DNA of 64,000 nucleotides, taken from Eggerthellaceae bacterium. Lineage in GTDB: Bacteria; Actinomycetota; Coriobacteriia; Coriobacteriales; Eggerthellaceae. The position numbers and the translations under genes were made by a program. Shown one piece after another: positions 1 to 7,646 of this stretch. Positions within the stretch are counted from its first letter, which is position 1. The number at the start of each line of letters is the position of its first letter. The stretch covers positions 124,001 through 188,000 of the forward strand of contig CAJTDS010000002.1 of NCBI GenBank assembly GCA_910575165.1. Direction: 5' to 3'. Under the pieces are notes generated by a model, which worked only from the letters and a program-made list of their open reading frames with translations, was not told the DNA's origin and searched no databases.

Positions 1-445
1 ACTCCGAGAGCGAGAACGGGTAGACGGGAACCGAGAAGGTGCGCCCGGTGAACAGCGTCGCCAGATCGCTGCTCATGAGGAAGGCGTTGGAGCCGGTGAG
101 GTAGATATCATAGCGTTCGGAGGCGTGCAGGCTGTTCACGGCGCGCTCGAAGCCCTCGCACATCTGCACCTCGTCGATGATGATATAGTTGGCCGCGCCT
201 TCAGCATAGCGCGCTTCGATGTACTCGTGCAGGGCGCGCCATTCCATCAGCGGCTCGAACTCGGCGAGGTTGAAGTTCACCTGGATGACGTTCGCGCTCG
301 GGTCGCGCTCGCACACGTCTCGGGCGAACTCCTCCAAGAGCTTCGACTTGCCGCAGCGGCGCACGCCCGTGACCACCTTGACGTCGGGCGTCCCCTCCAC
401 CTCGGCAAGCCTTGACAAGTAGGCTTCACGGCGAATCAGGCGCAT
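1..445 (-). CDS. AAA_14/DUF4143-type ATPase, N-terminal part (runs off left edge)
   Basis: The reading frame starts at ATG 445-443 and stays open for 148 codons to the window edge, so the 3' part is missing. An AGGAGG site lies six bases upstream. Visible motifs are a P-loop (GVRRCGKSKLL, residues 27-37), a Walker B strand (YIIIDEVQ, 87-94) and the sensor-like LTGSNA (116-121). This order is typical of the AAA_14 domain found at the N-terminus of DUF4143 ATPases. These are about 400-450 residues long, common in gut bacteria and archaea, and of unclear cellular role; DNA-related or defence functions have been suggested. The gene is transcribed away from the rest of the island, behind a long palindrome. 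The family call is firm; the function is not known. Confidence 0.88.
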   Translation of the reverse strand, partial: MRLIRREAYLSRLAEVEGTPDVKVVTGVRRCGKSKLLEEFARDVCERDPSANVIQVNFNLAEFEPLMEWRALHEYIEARYAEGAANYIIIDEVQMCEGFERAVNSLHASERYDIYLTGSNAFLMSSDLATLFTGRTFSVPVYPFSLSE

Positions 446-453
446 GGCGGCCT

Positions 454-496
454 CCTATTCCGAAAAAATCAACATGATTCATTTTCTCGGAATAGG
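454..496 (-). promoter_or_regulatory. 43-base near-palindrome overlapping the ATPase leader and ribosome site
   Basis: The outer arms CCTATTCCGA (454-463) and TCGGAATAGG (487-496) are perfect inverted repeats, and pairing continues imperfectly inward through A/T-rich bases. On the minus strand the 3' arm runs into the AGGAGG ribosome site of the ATPase gene. It could be an autoregulatory operator or an RNA hairpin that occludes translation. No protein partner can be named. Confidence 0.55.
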
Positions 497-521
497 AACC
501 CTCATGCAAGATGCAAGGCGA

Positions 522-556
522 AGAGAAAGCCCGCCGACCCGAAGGCCGGCGGGCTT
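522..556 (-). terminator. Rho-independent terminator-like hairpin
   Basis: Arms AAGCCCGCCG (527-536) and CGGCGGGCTT (547-556) form a ten-base stem around a ten-base loop. On the minus strand the stem is followed by a short T-rich tail. It lies just downstream of the stop of the 565-960 pseudogene, which it probably terminated. Confidence 0.6.
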
Positions 557-564
557 GCAAGCTG

Positions 565-960
565 CTACGCGGCGACCTGCTGGCCGCGCGGCTTGATGCG
601 CCAGTCTTCCTCCTCGGAGGGCCCGAAGGAGCACATCCCGATGGGGTTCCAATCCGCGTCGTATTCCGTCCGCAGGTGATCTACGATATGTCAGCCCTCG
701 ATGATGTAGATGCCGTTGTCGCCGGGGTCCATCTGGCGGTCGGTGGTGTAGGGGCCGATGCCGAGGGACGTGGAGCCCCCGAAGAAGTTTCCCATGACCT
801 GGCATATCCACGCCTAGCCGTAGTCGTCTTGGCTCGGCGCACGGTAGCCTTGGAGCTCGCAGTACTTGAGAAGCGGCTCTATGGTGTCACGTCCTCCGTT
901 CCAATGCAGGTAGAGCCCGATCTTGCGCTCGGGCGTGGTGATGACCGCGCAGTTTCCCAT
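565..960 (-). pseudogene. Conserved small hypothetical protein gene with two in-frame stops
   Basis: Reading from ATG 960-958, with AGGAGG six bases upstream, the frame runs 131 codons to TAG at 567-565. It is interrupted by TAG at codon 49 (816-814) and TGA at codon 90 (693-691). Ignoring the stops, the product begins MGNCAVITTPERKIGLYLHW and contains CQVMGNFFGGSTS and DPGDNGIYIIEG. I recognise this as a small hypothetical protein common in gut Actinobacteria and Firmicutes, with no known function. From memory, both stop positions are tryptophan in relatives, so single G-to-A changes in TGG codons explain them. The ribosome site, frame and terminator are intact, which indicates recent decay. 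No recoding signal was seen. Confidence 0.75.
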
Positions 961-1325
961 GATTGGCCTCCTGGTGTTCGCGGCGCTCCCTTCCTCCGGG
1001 TGCGCCTTCCTGGGGAGAGACGCCCGCCCGAGGACGCATGTGGGGGCAAGGGAGGAAGCGAAAACCGCAGGCCTGAGCTTTCGGTCACTTTCGTGGGTAA
1101 TCAGCGGAAGGTTTTTCGCGGCCCTTGCCGCCGCGTGCGCCCTCGGGCAGCTTGGCTCCCAGGACGGGGCGTGCGAAGGAGGTCAGAGCGAAACGATAGG
1201 GCTGCACCGCTCTGTAATCTGTCGACAAGATGTGAAGAGGAGGGTGTCAGCGATACGGCTTTCGAGATGCGCGATGAAAGCGTCGAAAGCGTCTGACGTA
1301 TCGGAAGTATTGCTTGCCGCAAAGA
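961..1325. other. Intergenic region without recognisable gene
   Basis: Between the pseudogene start and the AbiE promoter I see only the pseudogene ribosome site (967-972, minus strand). Open frames here on both strands are short, lack ribosome sites and do not resemble proteins. The pseudogene promoter must lie here but no clear -10/-35 pair was found. Confidence 0.4.
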
Positions 1326-1354
1326 TTGCCTGCACAATTTTCAAATAGTATAGA
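1326..1354 (+). promoter_or_regulatory. Candidate promoter of the AbiE-type operon
   Basis: TTGCCT (1326-1331) and TATAGA (1349-1354) are separated by 17 bases. Transcription would begin near 1361, inside the palindrome that follows, which fits repression by an operator-bound antitoxin. Confidence 0.5.
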
Positions 1355-1385
1355 TGTCACAAAAATGGTATAGTTTTTGTGACAT
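1354..1385 (+). promoter_or_regulatory. Perfect 12-base inverted repeat, probable AbiEi operator
   Basis: ATGTCACAAAAA (1354-1365) and TTTTTGTGACAT (1374-1385) are perfect inverted arms around an eight-base spacer. The site abuts the candidate -10 and ends 14 bases before the antitoxin start. AbiEi-family antitoxins are known to autorepress by binding inverted repeats at their promoter, so this is the likely site. A second -10-like TATAGT (1369-1374) lies in the spacer. Confidence 0.7.
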
Positions 1386-1399
1386 GAAAGGAAGGTGGG

Positions 1400-2014
1400 A
1401 TGACGAGGCGTAGGACGATAGAGGAGCTGCTCTCCGAAGCACGGCCGGGAGATGTCTTCGTGCCGGCAGATTTTGCCGAGACCGGTTCAGCAGACTCTGT
1501 TCGCAAAGCACTGTCACGATTGGTGAGCGCTGGTGAGTTAGAGCGACCGATAAGAGGGCTTTACCGAAAACCGCGACGGAGCGCCTTTTTGGGCAAAGGG
1601 GTTCCCGCTAGCCCCGACGAGATAGCCGAGGCTCTAGCCCGCAAATTCGAATGGCATATTGCGCCCTATGGGGACACCGCTCTTAACAGGCTTGGCGTGG
1701 ACCCTCAAGTACCGTCGGTCGTGCGCTACGTGAGCGATGGGCCGTATCGAACCTACCAGTACGGCCCCTACACTATTGAGTTTCGGCATACAGCCAATAG
1801 GGATCTGTCGAGGTTGAATCCTGTCGCTGCTACCGTAGTGCAGGCGCTGAAGGCGCTCGGGAAGAGCGGCGTGACGGGCGAGAAGCTCGACATCATTTCC
1901 TCGCGGCTCGATGATTCCCAGATGGACAAGCTGATATCAGGAACCCGCAATGCCACGTCGTGGGTGAGGAAGGCCGTTAGAGAGATGCAGGAGAGGAGAA
2001 CCCAGAATGCGTGA
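1400..2014 (+). CDS. AbiEi-type (DUF6088-like) antitoxin
   Basis: This 204-residue protein has an N-terminal winged-helix region (roughly residues 1-65), with SADSVRKALSRLVSAGEL followed by IRGLYRKP, the usual end of AbiEi N-terminal domains. The C-terminal part would complete the antitoxin and DNA-binding function. It begins at ATG 1400 behind GGAAGGTGG, directly after a palindromic operator. It overlaps the downstream toxin gene by eight bases, the standard antitoxin-first, translationally coupled order. In type IV systems the antitoxin represses the operon and counters the nucleotidyltransferase toxin without a classical protein complex. Base composition is visibly less GC-rich than the core genes, consistent with acquisition. 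Confidence 0.88.
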   Translation: MTRRRTIEELLSEARPGDVFVPADFAETGSADSVRKALSRLVSAGELERPIRGLYRKPRRSAFLGKGVPASPDEIAEALARKFEWHIAPYGDTALNRLGVDPQVPSVVRYVSDGPYRTYQYGPYTIEFRHTANRDLSRLNPVAATVVQALKALGKSGVTGEKLDIISSRLDDSQMDKLISGTRNATSWVRKAVREMQERRTQNA

Positions 2015-3008
2015 GTTCGCAACAATGCCTCAACAAGACCGCGCGGATGCGCTTGTTATCGCTGCGCGCGAGAAGGGTATGCATCCTGCCATAGTCGAGA
2101 AGGATTTCTGGGTTTGCTGGACACTCGACTACCTCTTCTCAGAATCTGCGTTTAGGGATTCATTCGCCTTCAAGGGCGGCACGAGCCTCTCGAAGGGGTT
2201 CGACCTCATCGAGCGCTTTTCCGAGGATATCGACCTGATTTTCGATTGGAGGCTTCTGGGGTACGAGGCAGAAGAACCGTGGGAGAAGCGCAGCAACACC
2301 AAACAAGATGCGTTCGTAAGCCAGATCAACGACAGTGCTGGCACATTCCTTCGAGAAAGCCTGCTGCCCGAGATGCGCGCATATCTTGCCGAGCAAAAAA
2401 TCTCGGGTGCATCGCTACGTATCGATGAGGATGACCCACAGACACTTCGATTCTTCTATCCTCAATCGTTTTCTGATGATTCTATTCTGCAGGAGATTCG
2501 TTTGGAAACAGGCGCCCTAGCCGCCTGGACGCCAACGACGGTGGCGCGAATCACCCCGTATATTGCAGAGGCGTTTCCTGAGGCGTTCCCTCAGTCAGAT
2601 ACGTCTGTCTTGACGGTTGCTCCCGAGAGAACGTTTTGGGAGAAGGCAACCATTCTGCACAAGGAGGCGTTTCGCACTAATGGGAGGTTCCCGTCCCGAT
2701 ACTCCCGGCATTACTACGATCTCTACAAATTGACCCATTCCAACGTTAAGGATAAAGCGCTTGGAGATACGGGTCTTCTCAAGAGCGTGGTCGATTTCAA
2801 AATGACGTTCTGGCGATCAAACGCGGCTCGCTACGACCTATGTGTCCCCGGTTCTATGAAACTGATGCCCCCGAAGGAATCGATGCCACTAGTCGAGCAG
2901 GATTACGTATCCATGCAAAACATGATTTTCGGTGCGGTACCTGATTTCGGTGAGTTAATGTCGAGCATCTCTCAATTGCAGAGCGAAATCAATAACTCGA
3001 GGCGATAA
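2007..3008 (+). CDS. AbiEii/AbiGii-type nucleotidyltransferase toxin
   Basis: The 333-residue protein carries the DNA-polymerase-beta-like nucleotidyltransferase signature: FKGGTSLSKG around residues 55-64 and FSEDIDL at 71-77, where the paired acidic residues would bind metal. Downstream are PERTFWEKATILHKE (206-220) and SRHYYDLY (233-240), both typical of AbiEii toxins. Family toxins block growth by nucleotidylating cellular targets such as tRNA, and the pair can act in phage abortive infection. The start codon lies inside the end of the antitoxin gene. Length and motifs look intact, so the system is probably functional. Confidence 0.92.
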   Translation: MREFATMPQQDRADALVIAAREKGMHPAIVEKDFWVCWTLDYLFSESAFRDSFAFKGGTSLSKGFDLIERFSEDIDLIFDWRLLGYEAEEPWEKRSNTKQDAFVSQINDSAGTFLRESLLPEMRAYLAEQKISGASLRIDEDDPQTLRFFYPQSFSDDSILQEIRLETGALAAWTPTTVARITPYIAEAFPEAFPQSDTSVLTVAPERTFWEKATILHKEAFRTNGRFPSRYSRHYYDLYKLTHSNVKDKALGDTGLLKSVVDFKMTFWRSNAARYDLCVPGSMKLMPPKESMPLVEQDYVSMQNMIFGAVPDFGELMSSISQLQSEINNSRR

Positions 3009-3061
3009 GAACGGCATATATTATTCGCTCATCTGAGCAAAACGCTGCACGCGGTAATGAT

Positions 3062-3409
3062 ATGGAGACACGCGCTTTGTTGCACCTGCTTAACTCTGAG
3101 AGCGTGTATGGTGAGATAAATGGGTTTGCTATCGACTTTTTTTATGATGTTACTGGAGTTGATCGCATGGCCTATAAGCTGTTCGATATTCAATCAAAAG
3201 CGGCGAAGTCTGGAGCGAAAGAGATCGGCGCTGAGTTAGTTACGCTGTTTAAGAACCACGTGAGCGATTTATCCGACTACTTTGTTGCCGAGATCCTTTT
3301 TCTTGGAGAAGCACGCGCCAATGTGTTTGACGGAGAGAAGCTGTCTCAATTTCACTTTTCCGATCTCTGCCCAAAAGCTCAGCAAGATGTCAGAGAATCC
3401 CTTAAGTGA
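3062..3409 (+). CDS. Unknown protein, probably a fragment of a longer gene
   Basis: This AT-richer 115-codon frame contains [17 protein letters not shown] and [12 protein letters not shown] and reads like genuine globular protein. The motif style recalls N-terminal regions of dsDNA-endonuclease-like defence proteins (DUF4297/Cap4 type), but this is only an impression. The frame is open upstream to 2996 with protein-like codons and no ATG, GTG or TTG. ATG 3062 has no good ribosome site. The frame ends at 3409, exactly where the opposing truncated parA begins to diverge from ParA proteins. I suspect truncation at both ends by recombination rather than a complete gene. Confidence 0.5.
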   Translation: METRALLHLLNSESVYGEINGFAIDFFYDVTGVDRMAYKLFDIQSKAAKSGAKEIGAELVTLFKNHVSDLSDYFVAEILFLGEARANVFDGEKLSQFHFSDLCPKAQQDVRESLK

Positions 3410-3656
3410 GCAGTATGCCCTCGCGGGGGTCCGCCCCTTCGCCCTCGATGACAGCGCTTAGGTGGTTCGCGATCGTCGTCTCAAGCGAGTCGGGGTCCGT
3501 CCAGCTGAGCGACTTGGCGAGGCCGCCCTGCGGGTCGGTGTCCACGAGGAGCACCCTCTTCCCGCGATGCGCGAGGGCGACCCCCAAGCTCAAGGTGGTG
3601 GCGGTCTTTCCCGTGCCGCCCTTCTGGTTCGCTACTGCGATGGCTCTGCATGGCAT
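3402..3656 (-). pseudogene. parA: ParA/Soj ATPase, truncated after the Walker motifs
   Basis: The product starts [20 protein letters not shown], with the deviant Walker A KGGTGKT and then [13 protein letters not shown], both diagnostic of ParA/Soj/MinD-type partition ATPases. It matches the family through REGIL and then stops after two more residues at 3402. That gives 84 residues where about 250 are normal. Start 3656 follows AGGAGG at ten bases. No parB is adjacent. The break coincides with the end of the unknown fragment at 3409 on the other strand, marking a recombination junction. It is probably the remnant of a plasmid or integrative element and cannot encode a working partition protein. 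Confidence 0.85.
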
Positions 3657-4066
3657 GGCTCATGCGCCTCCTTTTGCGGTTGCCCGCATCGGGAGGCCAG
3701 GCGGCTCTCGCGCAATGTGCGATGGGCGTGCGTTTCGCGAAAATACTGGAAGCGCACTGGAAATATCGGGGTTTCTCGAAAAACCAAGAAGGGAGAAGGG
3801 TTTCCCAAGTTTCAGAAATCATGGTTCTGAACTGGGGATTTCTCGACCACGCATTTCGCGCGTTTCGCGGGTGCTTGCGCCGCTAGCAGCTTGGGAAGCT
3901 GAAATTCTACCATTGAATCACGCTCGCAGTGGAAGAACATTCTGCGCCAAGCGCCCGTAGTGCCCGCAGCGTTTCGGCCGTTTCAGCAAATCCCCACGAC
4001 GGTGCGCCCGCTCGCTCCTGCGCAATCACTCGCTCCTATGCAGCCGCTCTCGGCCCCGCGGCCGCC
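3657..4066. other. Intergenic region upstream of broken parA with short palindromes
   Basis: No gene is visible. The stretch contains the palindrome TTTCGCGAAA (3733-3742), the near-copy TTTCTCGAAA (3772-3781) and further TTTCGCG half-sites near 3853-3870. Such clustered short dyads next to parA could be remnants of centromere-like sites, but no ParB gene or standard parS sequence supports this. Confidence 0.3.
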
Positions 4067-4576
4067 CTACACCCTCCGGCAGGCGAAGACCAGCCCAACC
4101 AGGGACGCCAGAAGCACGATGGGCGCCAACCTGACGGCCAGCCATTCGAATCCATGCAGCATCGTGCCGGCGACGGCTTCCTCGGGATTGGCGTAATCCC
4201 AGTTCAGATAAGGACTCCCCCATACGGCCATTGCTGCGAGCACGGCTAGGGCGCCAACGCACAACAACGCGAGCAGCACCTGCAGCGCCCGTCTGCGAGC
4301 AGCGGCTTTCCGCGCGAACTGCAGGTTCAGCACCTCCAGCTTTTCGGAAAGCGCCCGCAGGTCGTCGGCGGTGGGCTCGGTAACGGTCTCCCCGAGCAGC
4401 GTGCTGACGGGCGTGTCGAGCGCCTCGGACAGGGCCACCAGCATGTCGGAGTCGGGAACCGACAGCCCGCGCTCCCACTTCGACAGCGTCTGGCGCACCA
4501 CGTTCAGCTTGATGGCCAGCTCCTCCTGCGAGATTCCCTTCGCCCGACGGATGGCCTTGATGTTCTCGTTAAGCAC
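4067..4576 (-). CDS. XRE-family regulator with C-terminal membrane segments
   Basis: Starting at GTG 4576, seven bases after AGGAG, the protein has 169 residues. Residues about 5-60 form an XRE helix-turn-helix (KGISQEELAIKLNVVRQTLS then WERGLSVPDSD), the common 'trains with membrane' class. After a short helix rich in basic residues come two hydrophobic segments, about 96-119 and 146-168. The protein should therefore bind DNA while anchored in the membrane. Targets are unknown; such proteins often regulate adjacent transporter or toxin genes. The upstream in-frame ATG at 4660 lacks a ribosome site and would add an unconvincing leader. Confidence 0.85.
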   Translation of the reverse strand: MLNENIKAIRRAKGISQEELAIKLNVVRQTLSKWERGLSVPDSDMLVALSEALDTPVSTLLGETVTEPTADDLRALSEKLEVLNLQFARKAAARRRALQVLLALLCVGALAVLAAMAVWGSPYLNWDYANPEEAVAGTMLHGFEWLAVRLAPIVLLASLVGLVFACRRV

Positions 4577-4703
4577 TGCACGGCTCCTTTCCGATTGCGT
4601 GTCCGGCGCAAGAAGCGTACAGAAAGCTGCCCCGTTGCCGCAAGCAACGCATGATAACACGGGCTATTCGGGGGGTGGGGAAGCCGCGCGGGCGCAGGCG
4701 GGC

Positions 4704-4973
4704 CTAGCGCACTTCGGCGATATAGGCGTTGGCGCTGCGGGGGAACTCCCGTTTGAACGCCTCTTTCAGCAGGCGTTTTCCAGGGGCTCCGGCAGGAATC
4801 GGCTCGCGGTGCTTCTGGAAGCCGTCCTCGACGAGCAGCCAGCCCTCCTCGCGCCGCTCCAGCGTGAGGGAGCGGTCCTTCTTGAACGTGCTCAGGGTAA
4901 GCTGGCGCAGGGTTTTGTCGGCCATGGCGTTGAAGAGCCGCGCCTGCGCTTGCTTCACGGGAACGAGCTTCAT
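4704..4973 (-). CDS. Small basic protein, second gene of a toxin-antitoxin-like pair
   Basis: This 89-residue protein (MKLVPVKQAQARLFNAMADK at its start, ending ANAYIAEVR) begins in an ATGA overlap with the stop of the upstream gene, so the two are translationally coupled. AGAGGG precedes the start. It is rich in Arg, Lys and Glu, with a central REEGWLLVEDGFQKHREPIP. I do not recognise the family. Size, coupling and gene order suggest it partners the upstream 123-residue protein, possibly as a toxin-antitoxin-like module. Confidence 0.6.
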   Translation of the reverse strand: MKLVPVKQAQARLFNAMADKTLRQLTLSTFKKDRSLTLERREEGWLLVEDGFQKHREPIPAGAPGKRLLKEAFKREFPRSANAYIAEVR

Positions 4974-5341
4974 CGCTGCCCTCTTTTCAGGAACCGCTCC
5001 AGCTCGGCGGCGAACGCCCGCTTCTGCAGCGTGGCGGACAGGTAGAGCACGGTGGCGGCGCTGCCGTTTACGACGTAGGCGGCCCGGACCGATCCGACGC
5101 TCTGCTCGTTGACGCGGCATTCCCAGATGGGCAGCCCCTGCCAGCGGACCGTGGTGGCGAATTTCGACTTGAACAGGCCGTTTCCTATTTGGCTTCGGAT
5201 GGTTCGAGCGGTTTTGCCTTGCAGGCTCGGGTGCTTTCGCAGCAGGGGCCCGCAGCCGCGCTTGTCGAAGGACACCGTCGGCTCGGGGGCGGTGACGTGC
5301 TGTGGCGGCTGGAGCGGATATGTGCCGGATTGCGGTTTCAT
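4970..5341 (-). CDS. Small protein of a possible toxin-antitoxin pair
   Basis: The 123-residue product starts at ATG 5341, preceded by AAGGAA. The C-terminal half, FATTVRWQGLPIWECRVNEQ then SVGSVRAAYVVNGSAATVLY, ending in RAFAAELERFLKR, has the strand-strand-strand-helix pattern of RelE/HigB-like toxins. The N-terminus (HVTAPEPTVSFDKRGCGPLL) is unusual. The stop overlaps the next gene by four bases (ATGA). I infer a type II-like module in which this is the toxin, but cannot assign a family. A TACAAT sequence about 50 bases upstream on the minus strand may be a -10 box. Confidence 0.6.
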   Translation of the reverse strand: MKPQSGTYPLQPPQHVTAPEPTVSFDKRGCGPLLRKHPSLQGKTARTIRSQIGNGLFKSKFATTVRWQGLPIWECRVNEQSVGSVRAAYVVNGSAATVLYLSATLQKRAFAAELERFLKRGQR

Positions 5342-5604
5342 GGGCGGCGTTCCTTCGTCCCGAAGCGATGGCGCGCAAGGGGCGTCAAGGCGATTGTACG
5401 CTGGGTGGCGCGGGCGGACGCGGCGCGGGGAAGGGTTTGCCGAAACGTCACGAAGCCATGCGGCGCCCTCGCGCTCCGACGCCTCCTTGTTGCAGCGCGA
5501 ACGTCGGCCGAGTTGCGCTTGCTCTCCCGCCGATCGCCCGCCTCCTGCCGCCCACGTCCTGCTGCCCGCCGTCGCCGCCCGCCTCCTGCTTCGGCTTGCC
5601 GCGC

Positions 5605-6633
5605 CTAGGCGCCTTCCGCCTTTTGCCCGTCCTCGGCGCAGCTTGCCGGCCCCGGAGCGTCGCCCGAGCCAGTCTCGCGCTTGGACGTTGGCTGCCATTG
5701 GGAGAGCACCAATCCGGCGATGGTGAGCACGATGCCGCCGACGATTGCGGCGTTCAGCGGCTCCCCTAGCACGATGATGGAGGCAGCGGCGGTGATGGCG
5801 GGCACCAGGTAAATGTAGGTGGTCGAGGTGACCGCCCCCAATCGCTTCACGGCAACGCCCCAGGTGACGAAGCAGGCAGCCGAGGCGACAGCCCCCAGGA
5901 ACAGCAGATTCGCAAGGTTGGCCGGCTCGGTGAACGCGTCGGGCGCGGGAACGGGGGCGCCGAAGGCTGCGGTAGCGGGCACGATGAAGACCAGCCCCCA
6001 CAGGAAGGTGCGCTTCGTGGACGCCACCGTCTCGTAGCCCAAGTCGGCGATGTGCTTCACCAGCAGCGAGTACACCGCCCACACCAGCGCCGCCGCCAGG
6101 GCCAGCAGGTCTCCGCCCAGCGTGCCCGGGTCGGCTGCCAGGTCCGGGCCGTTCGATGCGATCGCGCTGCTCGCTCCACCGACGGTGCTGGCCGCGGCTT
6201 CGGTGCCTGCACCCGCGCCGGTGCTGCCCATCCCCACGATCACAAGGCCGGCCATGGCCATGGCGAAACCTGCGAAGAACCGGGCCGATAGGGCGCTGCG
6301 GTCTCCGCGAGCTGCCTGCAGCAACGCGGTGAACAGGGGAGAGGCCGCCACAATGACGCCTGTCGCCGTTGCCGTGGTAAGCACCAGCGCAACGTTTTCC
6401 AGTAGGTAGTACGCGGCGATGCCCGTTGCCCCGGCGGCGACGAACAGCAGCTCGTGCCGCCGATCCGCCAGGCACAGCATGCGCGGCCGCAGCGCGCACA
6501 GGGCCAGGAAGCCCACAGCGAAGCGCAGGGCAAGTATCCACAGCGGCGTGAAATCGGCCAGCAGCACCTTCGTCGACACGAACGTGATACCCCATACGAA
6601 CACGGTGAACAGGGCGATCAAGTGGTATTTCAC
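5605..6633 (-). CDS. EamA-family (DMT superfamily) transporter
   Basis: The 342-residue protein has ten predicted membrane segments in two EamA repeats. Hallmarks are VWGITFVSTKVLLADFTPLW in the first repeat and the second repeat from about residue 175 (LLALAAALVWAVYSLLVKH). It likely exports a metabolite or amino acid across the cytoplasmic membrane. The start is GTG 6633, overlapping the stop of the upstream AraC-type gene as GTGA, so the pair is one operon. A loop of Gly, Ala and Ser about residues 135-165 enlarges the inter-repeat linker. The substrate is unknown. Confidence 0.9.
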   Translation of the reverse strand: MKYHLIALFTVFVWGITFVSTKVLLADFTPLWILALRFAVGFLALCALRPRMLCLADRRHELLFVAAGATGIAAYYLLENVALVLTTATATGVIVAASPLFTALLQAARGDRSALSARFFAGFAMAMAGLVIVGMGSTGAGAGTEAAASTVGGASSAIASNGPDLAADPGTLGGDLLALAAALVWAVYSLLVKHIADLGYETVASTKRTFLWGLVFIVPATAAFGAPVPAPDAFTEPANLANLLFLGAVASAACFVTWGVAVKRLGAVTSTTYIYLVPAITAAASIIVLGEPLNAAIVGGIVLTIAGLVLSQWQPTSKRETGSGDAPGPASCAEDGQKAEGA

Positions 6634-7646
6634 GAAACGCCATCCTTTCGGGCTGGGCTCGTCCCGTCTCCCTTGCTGCACTCGCCTGCCGCTGCCAATT
6701 GCCGGCGGTAGTTCCCCGGCGTCAGGCCCTCTCTCCGCTTGAACTCCCTGGTCAGGTGCGCCTGGTCCGCGAACCCGGTTTCAGCGGCGACGGCGGCCGG
6801 CTCCATTCCGTCGGCGAGCAGCTTGCAGGCGCGCTCGATGCGCAGCGAAGCTAAGTGCTGCATGGGCGTGATGCGGAACCGTCGGCGATAAGCCCTGATG
6901 AGCGCTGCATCCGAAAGGGTTTCCCGCTGCGCGATCTGATGGAGGCGCGACGGGTTGGCCAAATTGCCGGCCAAGTGTCGAAACGTTCGCCCCACGGGGT
7001 CGTCGAGGATCGGCGTTGCTGTCAGCCCGAGCACGCTGCCGGCGGCTGCAGGGGTGCCCGCCGCATCGGCGTCGGGACTGTCGGTTTCCGCAAGGAAGTT
7101 CAGCAACGCAAGTGCCGACTCCCGAACAGCTTCCATGCTGGCAGGGCGCCGGGTTTCGGGGGAAGCGGGTACATTCGCCTTGCGATCGCTGGTCTTCGCC
7201 GGCACCGCTCCGGAAGCGCGCGTTTCCGACCCCTCCACCGTTTCGCCGGCTGCGTTCAAGTTGTCGATCACCGCGCGGAACAGCGCCACCGCGTCGGCGC
7301 TCCTGGTGCGCGGGCCCCTAAGGCGGATGCCTTCGGCGAAGTCGGCCGAGAACGTGAGGCTTTCGAAGGCGAGCAGGCTGCTGCCCTGCTGCTGGCAGCC
7401 GTGCACGTCGCCGGGATTGCAGACGAACAAGTCGCCGGGTTCCAGCAGGTGCGGTTGGTCGTTCCAGACAAGCCGCCTGGCTCCCTGGGTCACGAGGCCC
7501 ACTACGTAGTGCTCGTGGGAATGGGCGGGGAAGGGCTGTGCGATGCCGCGGTAGCTGCGGTACTCGCCGCCGATGCAGGGAACAGGCGCGATCGTGCAGC
7601 GGGCCGCCTCGGATCGCTCTTCTTCGATGTCGTGCGCCTTCCGCAT
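6630..7646 (-). CDS. AraC-family transcriptional regulator
   Basis: This 338-residue protein has an AraC-type cupin N-terminus (PFPAHSHEHYVVGLVTQGAR then LLEPGDLFVCNPGDVHGCQQ) and a C-terminal double helix-turn-helix with RRFRITPMQHLASLRIERAC and ETGFADQAHLTREFKRREGL. The linker (about residues 125-215) is long and low-complexity. Its stop overlaps the EamA gene start, so it probably controls that exporter in response to a small ligand, a frequent arrangement. The ribosome site is poor (GGAAG directly before ATG). A minus-strand TATAGT at 7699-7694 could be the -10 box. Confidence 0.88.
   Translation of the reverse strand: MRKAHDIEEERSEAARCTIAPVPCIGGEYRSYRGIAQPFPAHSHEHYVVGLVTQGARRLVWNDQPHLLEPGDLFVCNPGDVHGCQQQGSSLLAFESLTFSADFAEGIRLRGPRTRSADAVALFRAVIDNLNAAGETVEGSETRASGAVPAKTSDRKANVPASPETRRPASMEAVRESALALLNFLAETDSPDADAAGTPAAAGSVLGLTATPILDDPVGRTFRHLAGNLANPSRLHQIAQRETLSDAALIRAYRRRFRITPMQHLASLRIERACKLLADGMEPAAVAAETGFADQAHLTREFKRREGLTPGNYRRQLAAAGECSKGDGTSPARKDGVS

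Noticed and set aside
691-816. Stops in the 565-960 gene as selenocysteine/pyrrolysine recoding or editing
   Set aside because: Two different stop types at probable Trp positions, no recoding element seen; simple nonsense mutation is more economical.
3733-3781. Standard parS centromere site
   Set aside because: The dyads do not match the conserved bacterial parS sequence and no parB gene is present; kept only as a low-interest finding.
4970-6643. 557-codon minus-strand frame spanning the EamA gene
   Set aside because: Only its last 123 codons read like protein and have their own start at 5341; the rest overlaps the EamA gene in another frame.
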